From Actinomadura sp. DC4 (GTDB lineage: Bacteria; Actinomycetota; Actinomycetes; Streptosporangiales; Streptosporangiaceae), in NCBI RefSeq assembly GCF_030406325.1, contig NZ_JAUEQY010000018.1, positions 62,001 to 126,000 on the forward strand: 64,000 nt of DNA, read 5' to 3'. Position numbers and translations under genes: made by a program. The notes under the pieces were generated by a model. It had not been told where the DNA came from. It ran no database searches and saw nothing but the letters and a program-made list of their open reading frames with translations. Below, piece after piece: positions 35,172 to 43,386 of the stretch (the stretch's first letter is position 1; each line of letters starts with the position of its first letter).

Positions 35172-35852
35172 ATGCGCCGTACCCTCGGCACCGTCCTCGC
35201 GGCCGCTCTCGCCGCCCTGACCTGCCTGCTCGCCGCCGGGCAGACGAGCACCGCGAACGCCGCCACGCACGTCCCCGTCGTCTTCGTCCACGGCTACACC
35301 GGCAGCTCGTCCAACTGGGCCACCGCCAAGACGGTCTTCGCGGCAGGCGGGTACACCAGCGGTGAGCTGAACGCCTTCGACTACAACTGGGCCCAGTCCA
35401 ACAAGAGCAGCGCCGCCTCGCTGAAGTCCTACATCCAGCAGGTCCTGGCCCGTACGGGCGCGTCCCAGGTCGACATCGTCAACCACTCCATGGGCGGGCT
35501 GGTGAGCGACTGGTACATCCATGAGCTCGGCGGCCAGCCGTACGTGCGGCACCTCGCCTCGATCGCCGGCGCCAACCACGGCACGACCTTCGCCTCCGCG
35601 TGCACGATCTACCCCTCGTGCGTGGAGATGCTGCCGGGCTCGGCGTTCATCCAGACCGTGACCTCGGGCGACGAGACGCCGGGTGCCACGAAGTACGCGA
35701 CCTGGTCCTCGCCCTGCGACGGCGTGATCGTCCCCTACACCAGCACGCGGCTGAACGGCGCCACCAACAACACCGTGGCCTGCCAGACCCACATCGGGTA
35801 CCTGACCGACACCGCAACCCTGACCGCGGTGCGTTCGTTCCTCGCCACCTGA
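35172..35852 (+). CDS. Secreted lipase/esterase, alpha/beta hydrolase
   Basis: A 226-residue secreted alpha/beta hydrolase. A signal peptide (LGTVLAAALAALTCLLAAG to ANA) precedes the strand VPVVFVHGYTGSSSNW with the oxyanion-hole region. The nucleophile elbow is VDIVNHSMGGLVSDW; the acid is likely Asp in SSPCDGVIVPY, and the His is in CQTHIGYLTD. It resembles Streptomyces/Bacillus lipases of class 2 (EstA/LipA, about 20 kDa). AGGAG lies 8 bases before the ATG. A strong bidirectional hairpin follows. Confidence 0.9.
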   Translation: MRRTLGTVLAAALAALTCLLAAGQTSTANAATHVPVVFVHGYTGSSSNWATAKTVFAAGGYTSGELNAFDYNWAQSNKSSAASLKSYIQQVLARTGASQVDIVNHSMGGLVSDWYIHELGGQPYVRHLASIAGANHGTTFASACTIYPSCVEMLPGSAFIQTVTSGDETPGATKYATWSSPCDGVIVPYTSTRLNGATNNTVACQTHIGYLTDTATLTAVRSFLAT

Positions 35853-35862
35853 CCCGCGTCGG

Positions 35863-35901
35863 TGAGGGCCGGGTCCCGGAGGCGCCGGGACCCGGCCCTC
35901 A
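35863..35901. terminator. Bidirectional terminator between the lipase and PrpD genes
   Basis: A perfect 17-bp stem, arms 35863-35879 and 35885-35901 (starting TGAGGGCCGGG), with a 5-base loop. It sits 11 bases after the lipase stop and directly next to the PrpD stop, serving both convergent genes. Confidence 0.85.
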
Positions 35902-37308
35902 TCACGCGCGGGCGATCGCCGCCAGGGCGTGGACGTCCGGAGCCTCCGGGAGGGCGAACGCCAGGGCGGAGATCTTCTCGGCGGCCTCCTCGGGCAGGAC
36001 ACGCGCGGCGTTGAGGCGGAACTTCGTGGCCAGCTCGCCGGCCGACAGCGGATCGTCCGGTCCGCCCCGGTTGACGTCCACCCTCTCGGTCAGCTCGCTC
36101 CCGTCGTTGAGACGGACGCGCAGCACCGCCGGGAACTGGTGCGGGAAGATCTCGTCGCAGCGCGCGTCGGTGACGCACCGGACGCGTGCGGCGAGGGCCA
36201 GGCGGGTCTCGTCCGCGGCGGCCTCGTCGGTGAAGTCCTCGTGGAAGACCCCGAGCCCGCCGCCGCCGAGCAGCGCGGACGCCACGGTGTACGGGCCGCT
36301 GAACGCGGCGTGGTAGCCCGACGCGGGGCGGGCCTTGTCGTCGGCCGGCTCGGCGATGGTCCGCAGCACGGCGCCCGGCGCGCCGAGCTCGATCTCCTCG
36401 ATGTCGCGCGGGTCCAGGCCGCGGGCGCGCAGGCGCAGCGCGGCGTCGATGCCCGCGTGGGTGAAGTGGTTGCACGGGTACGGCTTGAAGAAGATCCGGG
36501 GCAGCTCCCAGGACTCGCCCAGGCCGTCCGTGATCGCGGTGGTGTCGTACTGGTCGCGGCAGAACGCCTGGAGGAACCCGAACCGGCCCTCCAGCACGGT
36601 CGGCGGGCCGGTGATGCCGTGCTCGGCCATGCTCGCCGCCACCACGGCCGAGTGCGCGGCCCATCCGCAGTGCACCCGCTTGACCGTGCCGCCGGTCCTG
36701 TTGGCCTCGATGAGGCCGGCGCCCATGCTCGCCGCGATGCCCGCCGCGTGCGCGATGCCGTCCGCGTCCAGCCCGCTCAGCATCGCCGCCGCGACGGCGC
36801 CGCCGATCGTGCCGCAGATGGACGTCGCGTGCAGGCCGTGCTCGAAGAAGACCGAGTTGCCGAGCGTACGGTCATAGCCGGCCATGCCGAGCCGGACGGT
36901 GACCTCGATGCCGACCCCGGCGGCGTCGAGCAGCGCGGCGCCACTGGAGCCGCGGGCCTCCGCGACGGCGAGCGCGGCCGGGACCACCGACGAGGAGGGG
37001 TGCAGCACCGAGGGCAGGTGCGTGTCGTCGAAGTCCAGCGAGTGCGCGAGGGTGCCGTTGACCAGCGCCGCCGCCGGAGCGGGCAGCGCGAGGCCGCCGC
37101 CGATGACGCTCGACTGCGGCTCGCCGCCCCACGCGCGCGCCACGGCCGTGACCGTCTTGGCCGGCTGCTCGGTCGTGGCCGCCAGGGCGTTGCCGAGCAG
37201 ATCGAGGACCCGCCGCGCGACGTCGGCGCGCAGGTCGTCGCCGAGCCCGCGCTCCCGTACGCCGGCGGCGAGCCCGGCGAGGCTCTGGACGAGGGTCGGG
37301 CCGGTCAC
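35902..37308 (-). CDS. MmgE/PrpD family protein (copy 1)
   Basis: A 468-residue MmgE/PrpD protein. Landmarks are RVLDLLGNALAA, ALVNGTLAHSLDFDDTHLPS with VLHPSSSVVPAALA, MAGYDRTLGNSVFFEHGLHA, VKRVHCGWAAHSAVVAAS, FKPYPCNHFTHAGIDAAL and FRLNAARVLPEEAAEKI. The family includes 2-methylcitrate dehydratase, cis-aconitate decarboxylase and iminodisuccinate epimerase. The start is a GTG at 37308 that overlaps the cyclase TGA. Last gene of the minus-strand IclR operon. A decarboxylase, dehydratase or epimerase role on a C4-C6 acid is likely. Confidence 0.9.
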   Translation of the reverse strand: MTGPTLVQSLAGLAAGVRERGLGDDLRADVARRVLDLLGNALAATTEQPAKTVTAVARAWGGEPQSSVIGGGLALPAPAAALVNGTLAHSLDFDDTHLPSVLHPSSSVVPAALAVAEARGSSGAALLDAAGVGIEVTVRLGMAGYDRTLGNSVFFEHGLHATSICGTIGGAVAAAMLSGLDADGIAHAAGIAASMGAGLIEANRTGGTVKRVHCGWAAHSAVVAASMAEHGITGPPTVLEGRFGFLQAFCRDQYDTTAITDGLGESWELPRIFFKPYPCNHFTHAGIDAALRLRARGLDPRDIEEIELGAPGAVLRTIAEPADDKARPASGYHAAFSGPYTVASALLGGGGLGVFHEDFTDEAAADETRLALAARVRCVTDARCDEIFPHQFPAVLRVRLNDGSELTERVDVNRGGPDDPLSAGELATKFRLNAARVLPEEAAEKISALAFALPEAPDVHALAAIARA

Positions 37309-38123
37309 GACGACACCGCCGCGACCGGCCGTACGGGCGATCCGGTGCCGCCGACGATGCGCAGCGGGGCGAGCATGAACACGAATTCCGTCAGTCCCTC
37401 CGCCGCGGCCTCTTCGAGGTTGAGGTGTTCGATGATGTAGATCCCGTTCTCGACGAGCAGGACGCGGTGGACCGGCAGCACGCGGTGCCCGGCGCCGGGC
37501 GGGATCCGCTCGTACGCCGTGGTGTCCGCGCCGGTCGCCCGCACCCCCCGCGCGGCGAGCCAGCGCGCGGCCTCCTCGGTCACACCGGGGACGCCCTCCT
37601 CCTGGCCCAGGTAGGCGCCGGCGTCGCCGAAGTTGCGCGCCCAGCCCGTACGGACCAGCGCCACGTCGCCCCGGCGCACCTCGGCGCCCGCGCGGCCGGC
37701 CGCGTCCTCCAGGTCGGCGACGGTCACCCCGTAGCCCGGCGGCAGCACGTCGACGCCGTGCGCCGCGGCCACGTCGAGCAGCACCCCGCGGGCCAGCATC
37801 GCGGGCGTCTCCTCGGCCCCGCCGGAGCCGAACCGCCCGCCGCGCTGCGCCTCCGCGGCGTCGACCCCGCCGTGCAGCCGCCCGTCGTGGCTGACGTGCG
37901 CGAGCGCGTCGATGTGGGTGCCGACGTGACCGCCGGTGATGATGAGCTCGTTGGCGGCCGAACCGCCGTCCGGGCGGACCATGTCGCCGTGCCGCCGGAT
38001 CAGCGTCATGCGGAAGCCGGGATGGTTGGGGGAGCACGGCATGCCGGTGAAGAACGGCTGGCCGAGATCGATGAGCCGCACACCCGCCGTCACGGCGTCG
38101 AGCAGCGCATCCGAGGTGCTCAT
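37305..38123 (-). CDS. Cyclase family protein (kynurenine formamidase-like hydrolase)
   Basis: A 272-residue putative cyclase-fold amidohydrolase. The metal motif is GGHVGTHIDALAHVS (HxGTHxD) near 70, preceded by LIDLGQPFFTGMPCSPNHPG. Further motifs are RGVLLDVAAAHGVDVLPPG, GDVALVRTGW and GADTTAYER. Enzymes of this family hydrolyse N-formylkynurenine, isatin or cyclic amides. Both ends overlap neighbours by 4 bases. In this locus it is a candidate for opening an amide or lactam. Confidence 0.88.
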   Translation of the reverse strand: MSTSDALLDAVTAGVRLIDLGQPFFTGMPCSPNHPGFRMTLIRRHGDMVRPDGGSAANELIITGGHVGTHIDALAHVSHDGRLHGGVDAAEAQRGGRFGSGGAEETPAMLARGVLLDVAAAHGVDVLPPGYGVTVADLEDAAGRAGAEVRRGDVALVRTGWARNFGDAGAYLGQEEGVPGVTEEAARWLAARGVRATGADTTAYERIPPGAGHRVLPVHRVLLVENGIYIIEHLNLEEAAAEGLTEFVFMLAPLRIVGGTGSPVRPVAAVSS

Positions 38124-38965
38124 GTCTCCTCCTTGTCGTACGCGTCCCCGAGCCGGTCGGCGAGCGCGAGGGTATGGCGGGCGCCTTCGGCGACGGCCGG
38201 GTCGACGAAGCGGCCGTTCCGGTCGACGAGCGCGGATCGGCCGTCCCGCTCCGCCGCGTCGAGCGCGTCGAGGAGTTCGCGCGCCGCGGCCACCTGCCGC
38301 GGCGTCGGGGTGAACACCGCGTTGACCACGTCGACCTGGCTCGGATGGATCACCGAGCGGCCGAAGAACCCGGCGTCGCGGGCCCGTTCGGTGCTCGCGC
38401 GCAGGCCGTCGGCGTCCCGCAGGTCGGTCCACACGCTCTGCACGGGCGCCGGAAGCCCGGCGGCGCGCGCGGCGAGCAGCACGCGGAACCGGCATCCGCT
38501 CAGCGTCTCCTCCCCGACGGTCCGCAGGTCGGCGGCCAGGTCGGCCTCGCCGAGCCCGATCCCGGCCACGCGCGGATGCGCACGGGCGAGGTCGCCGGCG
38601 CGTTCGAGGCCGGCCGCCGACTCCAGGAGCAGCTGCATCGGCCTGCCGAGCCGGTAGCCCACCTGACGCACGACGGAGGGGTCCTCGCACTTGGGGAGCC
38701 GTACGCCCGTGACCGGCAACCCGTCGAGGGCGTCCAGGTCGGCCTCGCCCCACGGCCCGAGCGGGTCGTTGACCCGCACCCACACCGGCACGGGGGAGCC
38801 CGCCAGGAGCAGCTCGCGCGCCGACGCGCGGGCCTCGGCCTTGCGCGAGGGGGACACCGCGTCCTCCAGGTCGACCACGACGGCGTCGGCCCGGCCCCGT
38901 ACGGCCTTGGCGAGGAGCTCGGGGCGGTCACCGGGGGCGTACAGCCACGAACGCACGGGCGTCAC
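38120..38965 (-). CDS. HpcH/HpaI aldolase / CitE-like CoA-ester lyase
   Basis: A 281-residue CitE-like beta-subunit homologue. It starts RSWLYAPGDRPELLAKAV, has DAVVVDLEDAVSPSRKAEAR (Asp/Glu metal ligands), VWVRVNDPLG, VRLPKCEDPSVV, the LLLESAAGL active-site strand, GIGLGEADLAADL and GFFGRSVIHPSQVDVVNAVF. Such free-standing proteins cleave malyl-, citramalyl- or methylmalyl-CoA type thioesters. The GTG start overlaps the CoA-transferase stop. Works with the CoA-transferase next door. Confidence 0.9.
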   Translation of the reverse strand: MTPVRSWLYAPGDRPELLAKAVRGRADAVVVDLEDAVSPSRKAEARASARELLLAGSPVPVWVRVNDPLGPWGEADLDALDGLPVTGVRLPKCEDPSVVRQVGYRLGRPMQLLLESAAGLERAGDLARAHPRVAGIGLGEADLAADLRTVGEETLSGCRFRVLLAARAAGLPAPVQSVWTDLRDADGLRASTERARDAGFFGRSVIHPSQVDVVNAVFTPTPRQVAAARELLDALDAAERDGRSALVDRNGRFVDPAVAEGARHTLALADRLGDAYDKEET

Positions 38966-40143
38966 AGCGCGCCTCGCTCGCGCAGCCGGGCCAGCTCTGT
39001 CTCATCCACTCCGTACCGCGCGAGCACCTCGGCGGTGTCCCGGCCGAGGGGCGGCCCGGCACCGGTGATCTCGCCGGGCGTGCGGCTGAGCCGGAACAGG
39101 ACGTTCTGCATGCGCAGCGGCCCGAGCTCGTCGTCCTCGACGGTGATGATGCTCTCCAGCGCGGCGAACTGCGGGTCCGCCATGACGTCGCGCACGTCAT
39201 AGATCGGCGCGACCGCGGCGTTCGCCTCCTCGAAGGCGGCCACGACGTCGTCGCGGTCGCGCCCGGCGATCCAGGACCCGACGGCGGCGTCGAGCTCGTC
39301 CGCGTGCTTCGCGCGTTCGGAGCCCGTGGCGAACCAGGGCTCCTCGACGAGCTCGGGGCGTCCCACCAGCCGCATCACGCGCTCGGCGATGGACTGCGCG
39401 CTCGTGGAGACGGCGACCCAGCGGCCGTCGCGGGTCCGGTAGGTGTTGCGCGGGGCGTTGTTCGCCGACCGGTTCCCGGTGCGCGGCTGCACCTCGCCGA
39501 GCTGGTCGTACGTCGTCGGCTGCGCGCCCAGGAGGGTCAGGATCGGCTCGATGATGGCCAGGTCGACCACCTGGCCGGCGCCCGAGGTCTCGCGCTCGCG
39601 CAGCGCCGTCATCACCGCGAACGCGGTGGTCAGTGCCGCGATGCCGTCCGCGAGGCCGAACGGCGGCAGCGTGGGCGGGCCGTCCGGCTCGCCGGTGATC
39701 GCGGCGAACCCGCTCATCGCCTCCGCGAGGGTGCCGAACCCGGGGCGTCCGGCGTACGGGCCGAACTGGCCGAACCCGGTGACGCGGGCGAGCACGAGCC
39801 CGGGGTTGATCGCCGACAGCTCCTCGTAACCCAGCCCCCAGCGCTCCAGCGTGCCGGGCCGGAAGTTCTCGATGACCACGTCGGCGTCGACGACCATGCG
39901 CCGGAAGATCTCCTGGCCCTCGGGGGAGCCGAGGTAGAGCGTGACGCTCTTCTTGTTGCGCCCGATGACCTTGCCCCAGAGGCCGACGCCGTCCTTGCTC
40001 GCGCCGTGCCCGCGCACCGGATCGCCGCGCGGGTGCTCGATCTTGATGACCTCGGCGCCGTAGTCGCCCAGCATCGTCGCCGCGAGCGGCCCGGCGAACA
40101 GCGTCGCCACGTCGAGGATCCGGAGCCCGGACAGCGCGCTCAT
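38962..40143 (-). CDS. CaiB/BaiF class III CoA-transferase
   Basis: A 393-residue family III CoA-transferase. It has SGLRILDVATLFAGPLAATM, LGDYGAEVIKIEHPRGDPVR, GRNKKSVTLYLGSPEGQEI, DVVIENFRPGTLERWGLGYE and GAGQVVDLAIIEPILTLLGA. The catalytic Asp of this family should lie in the block just after SVTLYLG-GLGY, LARVTGFGQFGPYAGRPGFG. It transfers CoA between acids, activating a pathway acid for the CitE-like lyase. The ATG overlaps the IclR TGA by 4 bases. Confidence 0.92.
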   Translation of the reverse strand: MSALSGLRILDVATLFAGPLAATMLGDYGAEVIKIEHPRGDPVRGHGASKDGVGLWGKVIGRNKKSVTLYLGSPEGQEIFRRMVVDADVVIENFRPGTLERWGLGYEELSAINPGLVLARVTGFGQFGPYAGRPGFGTLAEAMSGFAAITGEPDGPPTLPPFGLADGIAALTTAFAVMTALRERETSGAGQVVDLAIIEPILTLLGAQPTTYDQLGEVQPRTGNRSANNAPRNTYRTRDGRWVAVSTSAQSIAERVMRLVGRPELVEEPWFATGSERAKHADELDAAVGSWIAGRDRDDVVAAFEEANAAVAPIYDVRDVMADPQFAALESIITVEDDELGPLRMQNVLFRLSRTPGEITGAGPPLGRDTAEVLARYGVDETELARLRERGAL

Positions 40144-40961
40144 ACCCGGACCTCCGTCATCCGCCGGTCCTCCGGCAGGCCGCCGCTCCAGCCGAGGGCG
40201 CGGGAGACCCGGTCGGCGGCCTCGCGGACCAGCGGCGCGTACGAGAGGCCCGCGGCCTCGTCCACGCGCGGCACCGGGCCGCAGACCGAGATCGCGCCGA
40301 CGACCGCGCCGTCGAAGCCGAACACCGGGGCCGCGATCGACGCCGCGCCCGGCTGGCGCTCGCCCTGGGAGAAGGCGTGCCCGGTGGCGCGGATCTCGGC
40401 GAGCACGATGGGCAGCCGGCTCTCGTCGACGATCGTGTGGGGCGTCAGCGCCTCCAGCCCGCTCGCGATGATCTCGGCCTGCAGCCGCTCGGGCAGGAAG
40501 GCGAGGATGCACTGGCCCGAACTGCCCGCGTGCAGCGGGAAGCGCCGTCCGACCTCGACGGTCATCTTGATCTCCTGCCGGCTCTCGACCTGGTCGAGGT
40601 AGACCCGGCCGTCGCCCACGAGGGCCGAGACCGTGGTGGTCTCGCCGGTGCGCGACTGGAGCTCGCGGATGACCGGCATGGCGGCGTCGCGCAGATCGGA
40701 GTCGCGCAGCGCGCGGGCGCCGAGCGCCGCCGCGGCCGGGCCGAGCCGGTAGGCGCGCGTCTCCGGATCGGTGGTGATCAGCCCGCGGGCCGAGAGCGCC
40801 TGAAGGATGCGGTGCACCACCGCCTTGCTCAGATCGAGCCGCCGCGCGATCTCCGAGACGCCGAGCGAACCCGGCTCGTCGGTGAACGCCAGCAGCACGT
40901 CCGCCACCCGGCCGGCCACCTCGGTACCGGATCCACTGGACACACCGGCCAAATCCGCCAC
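40140..40961 (-). CDS. IclR family transcriptional regulator
   Basis: A 273-residue IclR protein. The N-terminal winged helix is RVADVLLAFTDEPGSLGVSE with IARRLDLSKAVVHRILQALS, followed by the effector domain with LHAGSSGQCILAFLPE, SRLPIVLAEIRATGHAFSQGE and GASIAAPVFGFDGAVVGAIS. The GTG at 40961 is chosen: GGGGAGG lies 4 bases upstream and the length fits the family. An in-frame start further upstream (41081) would add 40 residues across the promoter region. It heads the minus operon and diverges from the Liv transporter; two matching palindromes lie in between. Confidence 0.9.
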   Translation of the reverse strand: MADLAGVSSGSGTEVAGRVADVLLAFTDEPGSLGVSEIARRLDLSKAVVHRILQALSARGLITTDPETRAYRLGPAAAALGARALRDSDLRDAAMPVIRELQSRTGETTTVSALVGDGRVYLDQVESRQEIKMTVEVGRRFPLHAGSSGQCILAFLPERLQAEIIASGLEALTPHTIVDESRLPIVLAEIRATGHAFSQGERQPGAASIAAPVFGFDGAVVGAISVCGPVPRVDEAAGLSYAPLVREAADRVSRALGWSGGLPEDRRMTEVRV

Positions 40962-40986
40962 GTCGCCTCCCCGATACAAAAGCTCT

Positions 40987-41003
40987 GTTCCCGTAAGCGG
41001 AAC
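40987..41003. promoter_or_regulatory. IclR-type operator, proximal to the regulator gene
   Basis: GTTCC-N7-GGAAC, a palindrome of the size bound by IclR proteins, 26 bases upstream of the regulator's GTG. A second copy with the same arms and spacing is 132 bp away. Confidence 0.6.
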
Positions 41004-41074
41004 GCCACGCAACCACATGTTCGATCGGCTGGTCAAGGCATTGGCCTTGTTCATAGGGGTTTTACACACACCCA

Positions 41075-41103
41075 TTGACACTGCTAGGCGGGCTGAGCAT
41101 CAT
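41075..41103 (+). promoter_or_regulatory. Candidate promoter of the Liv transporter operon
   Basis: TTGACA (41075-41080), a 17-base spacer and a weak CATCAT (41098-41103). The predicted start falls just before the second palindrome, so a bound regulator would block it. Confidence 0.45.
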
Positions 41104-41116
41104 GACTCACCACCAG

Positions 41117-41137
41117 TCGTTCCGTTAGCAGGAACGA
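41117..41137. promoter_or_regulatory. IclR-type operator, proximal to the Liv operon
   Basis: TCGTTCC-N7-GGAACGA, 7-bp perfect arms around a 7-base spacer, containing the same GTTCC-N7-GGAAC as the copy at 40987. It lies 27 bases upstream of the binding-protein ATG. Confidence 0.65.
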
Positions 41138-41164
41138 GACGACGGGAGCTCCAGGAGCGATCGG

Positions 41165-42409
41165 ATGAAGAGGATCTCTATCGCTGCCGCACTCGCCTCG
41201 GTGATCTCGCTGTCCGCCGCGGCGTGTGGCGGAACAGCGCCGGGAGGCACGGGCGGCGGTACCGGCGGAAGTGGCGCCATCAAGATCGGAACGCTTCACC
41301 CGCTCAGCGGAGCCAGCGCCGGAGACGGCGCGCAGCTCGAGAACGGCGCCAAGCTCGCGGTCGAGGCGATCAACGCGGCCGGCGGCGTCAAGGCGCTCAA
41401 GGGCGCGAAGCTCCAGCTCGCGAGCGGCGACACCCAGGGCAAGCCCGACGTCGGCCAGAGCGAGGCCCAGCGGCTGATCCAGGGCGGCGCGGTCGCGCTG
41501 GTCGGCACCTACATGAGCGCGGTCAGCGCCAACGTCGCGGCCGTCGCCGAACGCAACCAGGTGCCGTTCGTCATGGACGTCACCGGCGACGACGGCATCC
41601 TCAAGCACGGCTACAAGTACTCCTTCCGCATCCAGCCGCCGAACTCCCAGATGGGCACGGTCGGCGCGCAGAACCTCTACGACATCGCCAAGAGCGCCGG
41701 GCACCCGGTGAAGAAGGTCGCCTACCTGCACGACCAGACGGCGTTCGGCACGAGCGTGCTGGCCGGGTTCAAGGCGCAGGCGGCCAAGCTCGGCTTCCAG
41801 GTCGGCCCGGACATCAGCTACGACCCGGCGAGCGTCTCCGACCTCACGACGCAGATCACCCAGGTCAAGGCCTCCGGCGCGGACGTCCTCGCGGTGACCG
41901 GCTACTACCGGGACAGCGTCCTGGCGGCCAAGGCCGTCGCCTCGGTCAAGCCCAGGCTGAACGCGGTGTTCGGCGTCGCCGACGGCGCGTTCGACCAGCC
42001 GCAGTTCCCCGCCGACGCCGGCGCGGCCGGTAAGGGCTACTACGACAGCAACTACCGGCTCGACGCGAACAACCCCAAGGCGAGCGCGCTGGCGACGCTG
42101 TACCAGCAGCGCTTCCACACCCAGATGCGCAGCGAGGCGGCGCTCGCCTACGACGCCGTCCGCGTCATCGCCGCCGGGCTGGAGAAGTCGGGCAGCCGCG
42201 ACCGCGGCAAGCTGCGCGACGCCGTCTCCGGTCTGACCCTCGACTCCACGGTCATCGGGAACGGGCCGATCAAGTTCGACCAGACCGGTCAGAACGTCAA
42301 CGCCCTCCCGGTCGCGGTGCAGGTGCAGGGCACCACGACCAAGGTCGTCTACCCCGCCAAGTACGCCGAGGACGACGCCACCCCCGCCTACCCGGTGACG
42401 GGCGGCTGA
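41165..42409 (+). CDS. Branched-chain amino acid type ABC substrate-binding lipoprotein
   Basis: A 414-residue periplasmic-binding lipoprotein of the LivJ/AmiC fold. The lipobox is LSAAAC (Cys21), followed by a Gly-rich linker and IKIGTLHPLSGASAGDGAQL. Further blocks are VEAINAAGGVKALKGAKLQL, ALVGTYMSAVSANVAAVAE, PFVMDVTGDDGIL and RPLPVAVQ-like C-terminus. AGGAG lies upstream of the ATG. First gene of the plus-strand operon. Such proteins often bind aromatic acids, amides or urea rather than leucine; the ligand here is probably the pathway substrate. Confidence 0.92.
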   Translation: MKRISIAAALASVISLSAAACGGTAPGGTGGGTGGSGAIKIGTLHPLSGASAGDGAQLENGAKLAVEAINAAGGVKALKGAKLQLASGDTQGKPDVGQSEAQRLIQGGAVALVGTYMSAVSANVAAVAERNQVPFVMDVTGDDGILKHGYKYSFRIQPPNSQMGTVGAQNLYDIAKSAGHPVKKVAYLHDQTAFGTSVLAGFKAQAAKLGFQVGPDISYDPASVSDLTTQITQVKASGADVLAVTGYYRDSVLAAKAVASVKPRLNAVFGVADGAFDQPQFPADAGAAGKGYYDSNYRLDANNPKASALATLYQQRFHTQMRSEAALAYDAVRVIAAGLEKSGSRDRGKLRDAVSGLTLDSTVIGNGPIKFDQTGQNVNALPVAVQVQGTTTKVVYPAKYAEDDATPAYPVTGG

Positions 42410-42414
42410 GCCGG

Positions 42415-43386
42415 GTGAGCGCTGTCGAGACGGTGAGGAGCACCGCGCCGCGCACGCGGCGCGCGCTCATCGTCGCGCTGGTCATCGTCGCCGCGCTGCT
42501 GCTGGCGTACGTACGGGCCGACAAGCCGGTGATCGTCACGCAGGCGGTCATCACGGGGCTCCTCACCGGCGGCGTCTACGGGCTCGTCGCGATGGGGCTC
42601 ACGCTGATCTTCGGCGTGCTCGACGTGGTGAACTTCGCGCACGGCGCGTTCCTCGCCCTCGCGCTGTTCCTCACGTACGGGCTCGTCCAGGTGACCGGCC
42701 TGCACCCGTACCTCGCGCTGCTGATCGCGGTGCCGGTGATGTTCTGCCTCGGCTGGGTCCTGCAGTACGCCGTGCTCAACCGCGCGATGGGCCGCCCGCT
42801 GCAGAACCAGCTGCTCATCACCCTCGGCTTCTCGCTGCTGGTGGAGAACGCGCTGCTGCTGTTCCTCGGCGGCGACCCGCGTACGGTCTCCCTGCCCGGC
42901 AACCGGGGACTGCCCGTGCTCGGCGCGGTCGCGGACCTGTCGCGGGTGCTCGCGTTCGCCGCCGCGCTGGTCCTCGCGGGCGTCCTCTATCTCCTCCTGC
43001 GGCGTACGCGGATCGGCACCGGGATCCGGGCCGTCGCGGCCAACCGCCAGGGCGCCGCGCTGGTCGGCGTGGACGTCCGCCGGATCTACGCGCTGACCTT
43101 CGCGCTCGGCACGGCGTGCGCCGGGGCCGCCGGCACGCTGGTGGCGCCGTTCACCACGGTCGAGCCGACGGCCGGCCAGCTCTTCAACATCACGGCGTTC
43201 GTCGTCGTGGTGCTGGGCGGCATGGGCAACGTCCTCGGCGCGCTCGCGGGCGGCCTGATCATCGGGCTGACCGAGCAGCTCGGCGGCATCTACCTGCCGG
43301 GGCAGAGCCCGCTGCTGCCGGTCTTCATCGTGTTCGTGCTGGTCCTGTTCCTCCGGCCGCAGGGACTGTTCGGGAGGGCCTCATGA
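42415..43386 (+). CDS. livH: Branched-chain type ABC transporter permease, LivH
   Basis: A 323-residue permease. Hydrophobic helices start at ALIVALVIVAALLLAYV; the LivH signature GGVYGLVAMGLTLIFGVLDV with NFAHGAFLALA is near 58, followed by GTGIRAVAANRQGAALVGVD (the ATPase contact loop) and FVVVVLGGMGNVLGALAGGL. GTG start 5 bases after the LivJ stop. The 3' end overlaps the LivM start by 4 bases. Confidence 0.92.
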   Translation: MSAVETVRSTAPRTRRALIVALVIVAALLLAYVRADKPVIVTQAVITGLLTGGVYGLVAMGLTLIFGVLDVVNFAHGAFLALALFLTYGLVQVTGLHPYLALLIAVPVMFCLGWVLQYAVLNRAMGRPLQNQLLITLGFSLLVENALLLFLGGDPRTVSLPGNRGLPVLGAVADLSRVLAFAAALVLAGVLYLLLRRTRIGTGIRAVAANRQGAALVGVDVRRIYALTFALGTACAGAAGTLVAPFTTVEPTAGQLFNITAFVVVVLGGMGNVLGALAGGLIIGLTEQLGGIYLPGQSPLLPVFIVFVLVLFLRPQGLFGRAS

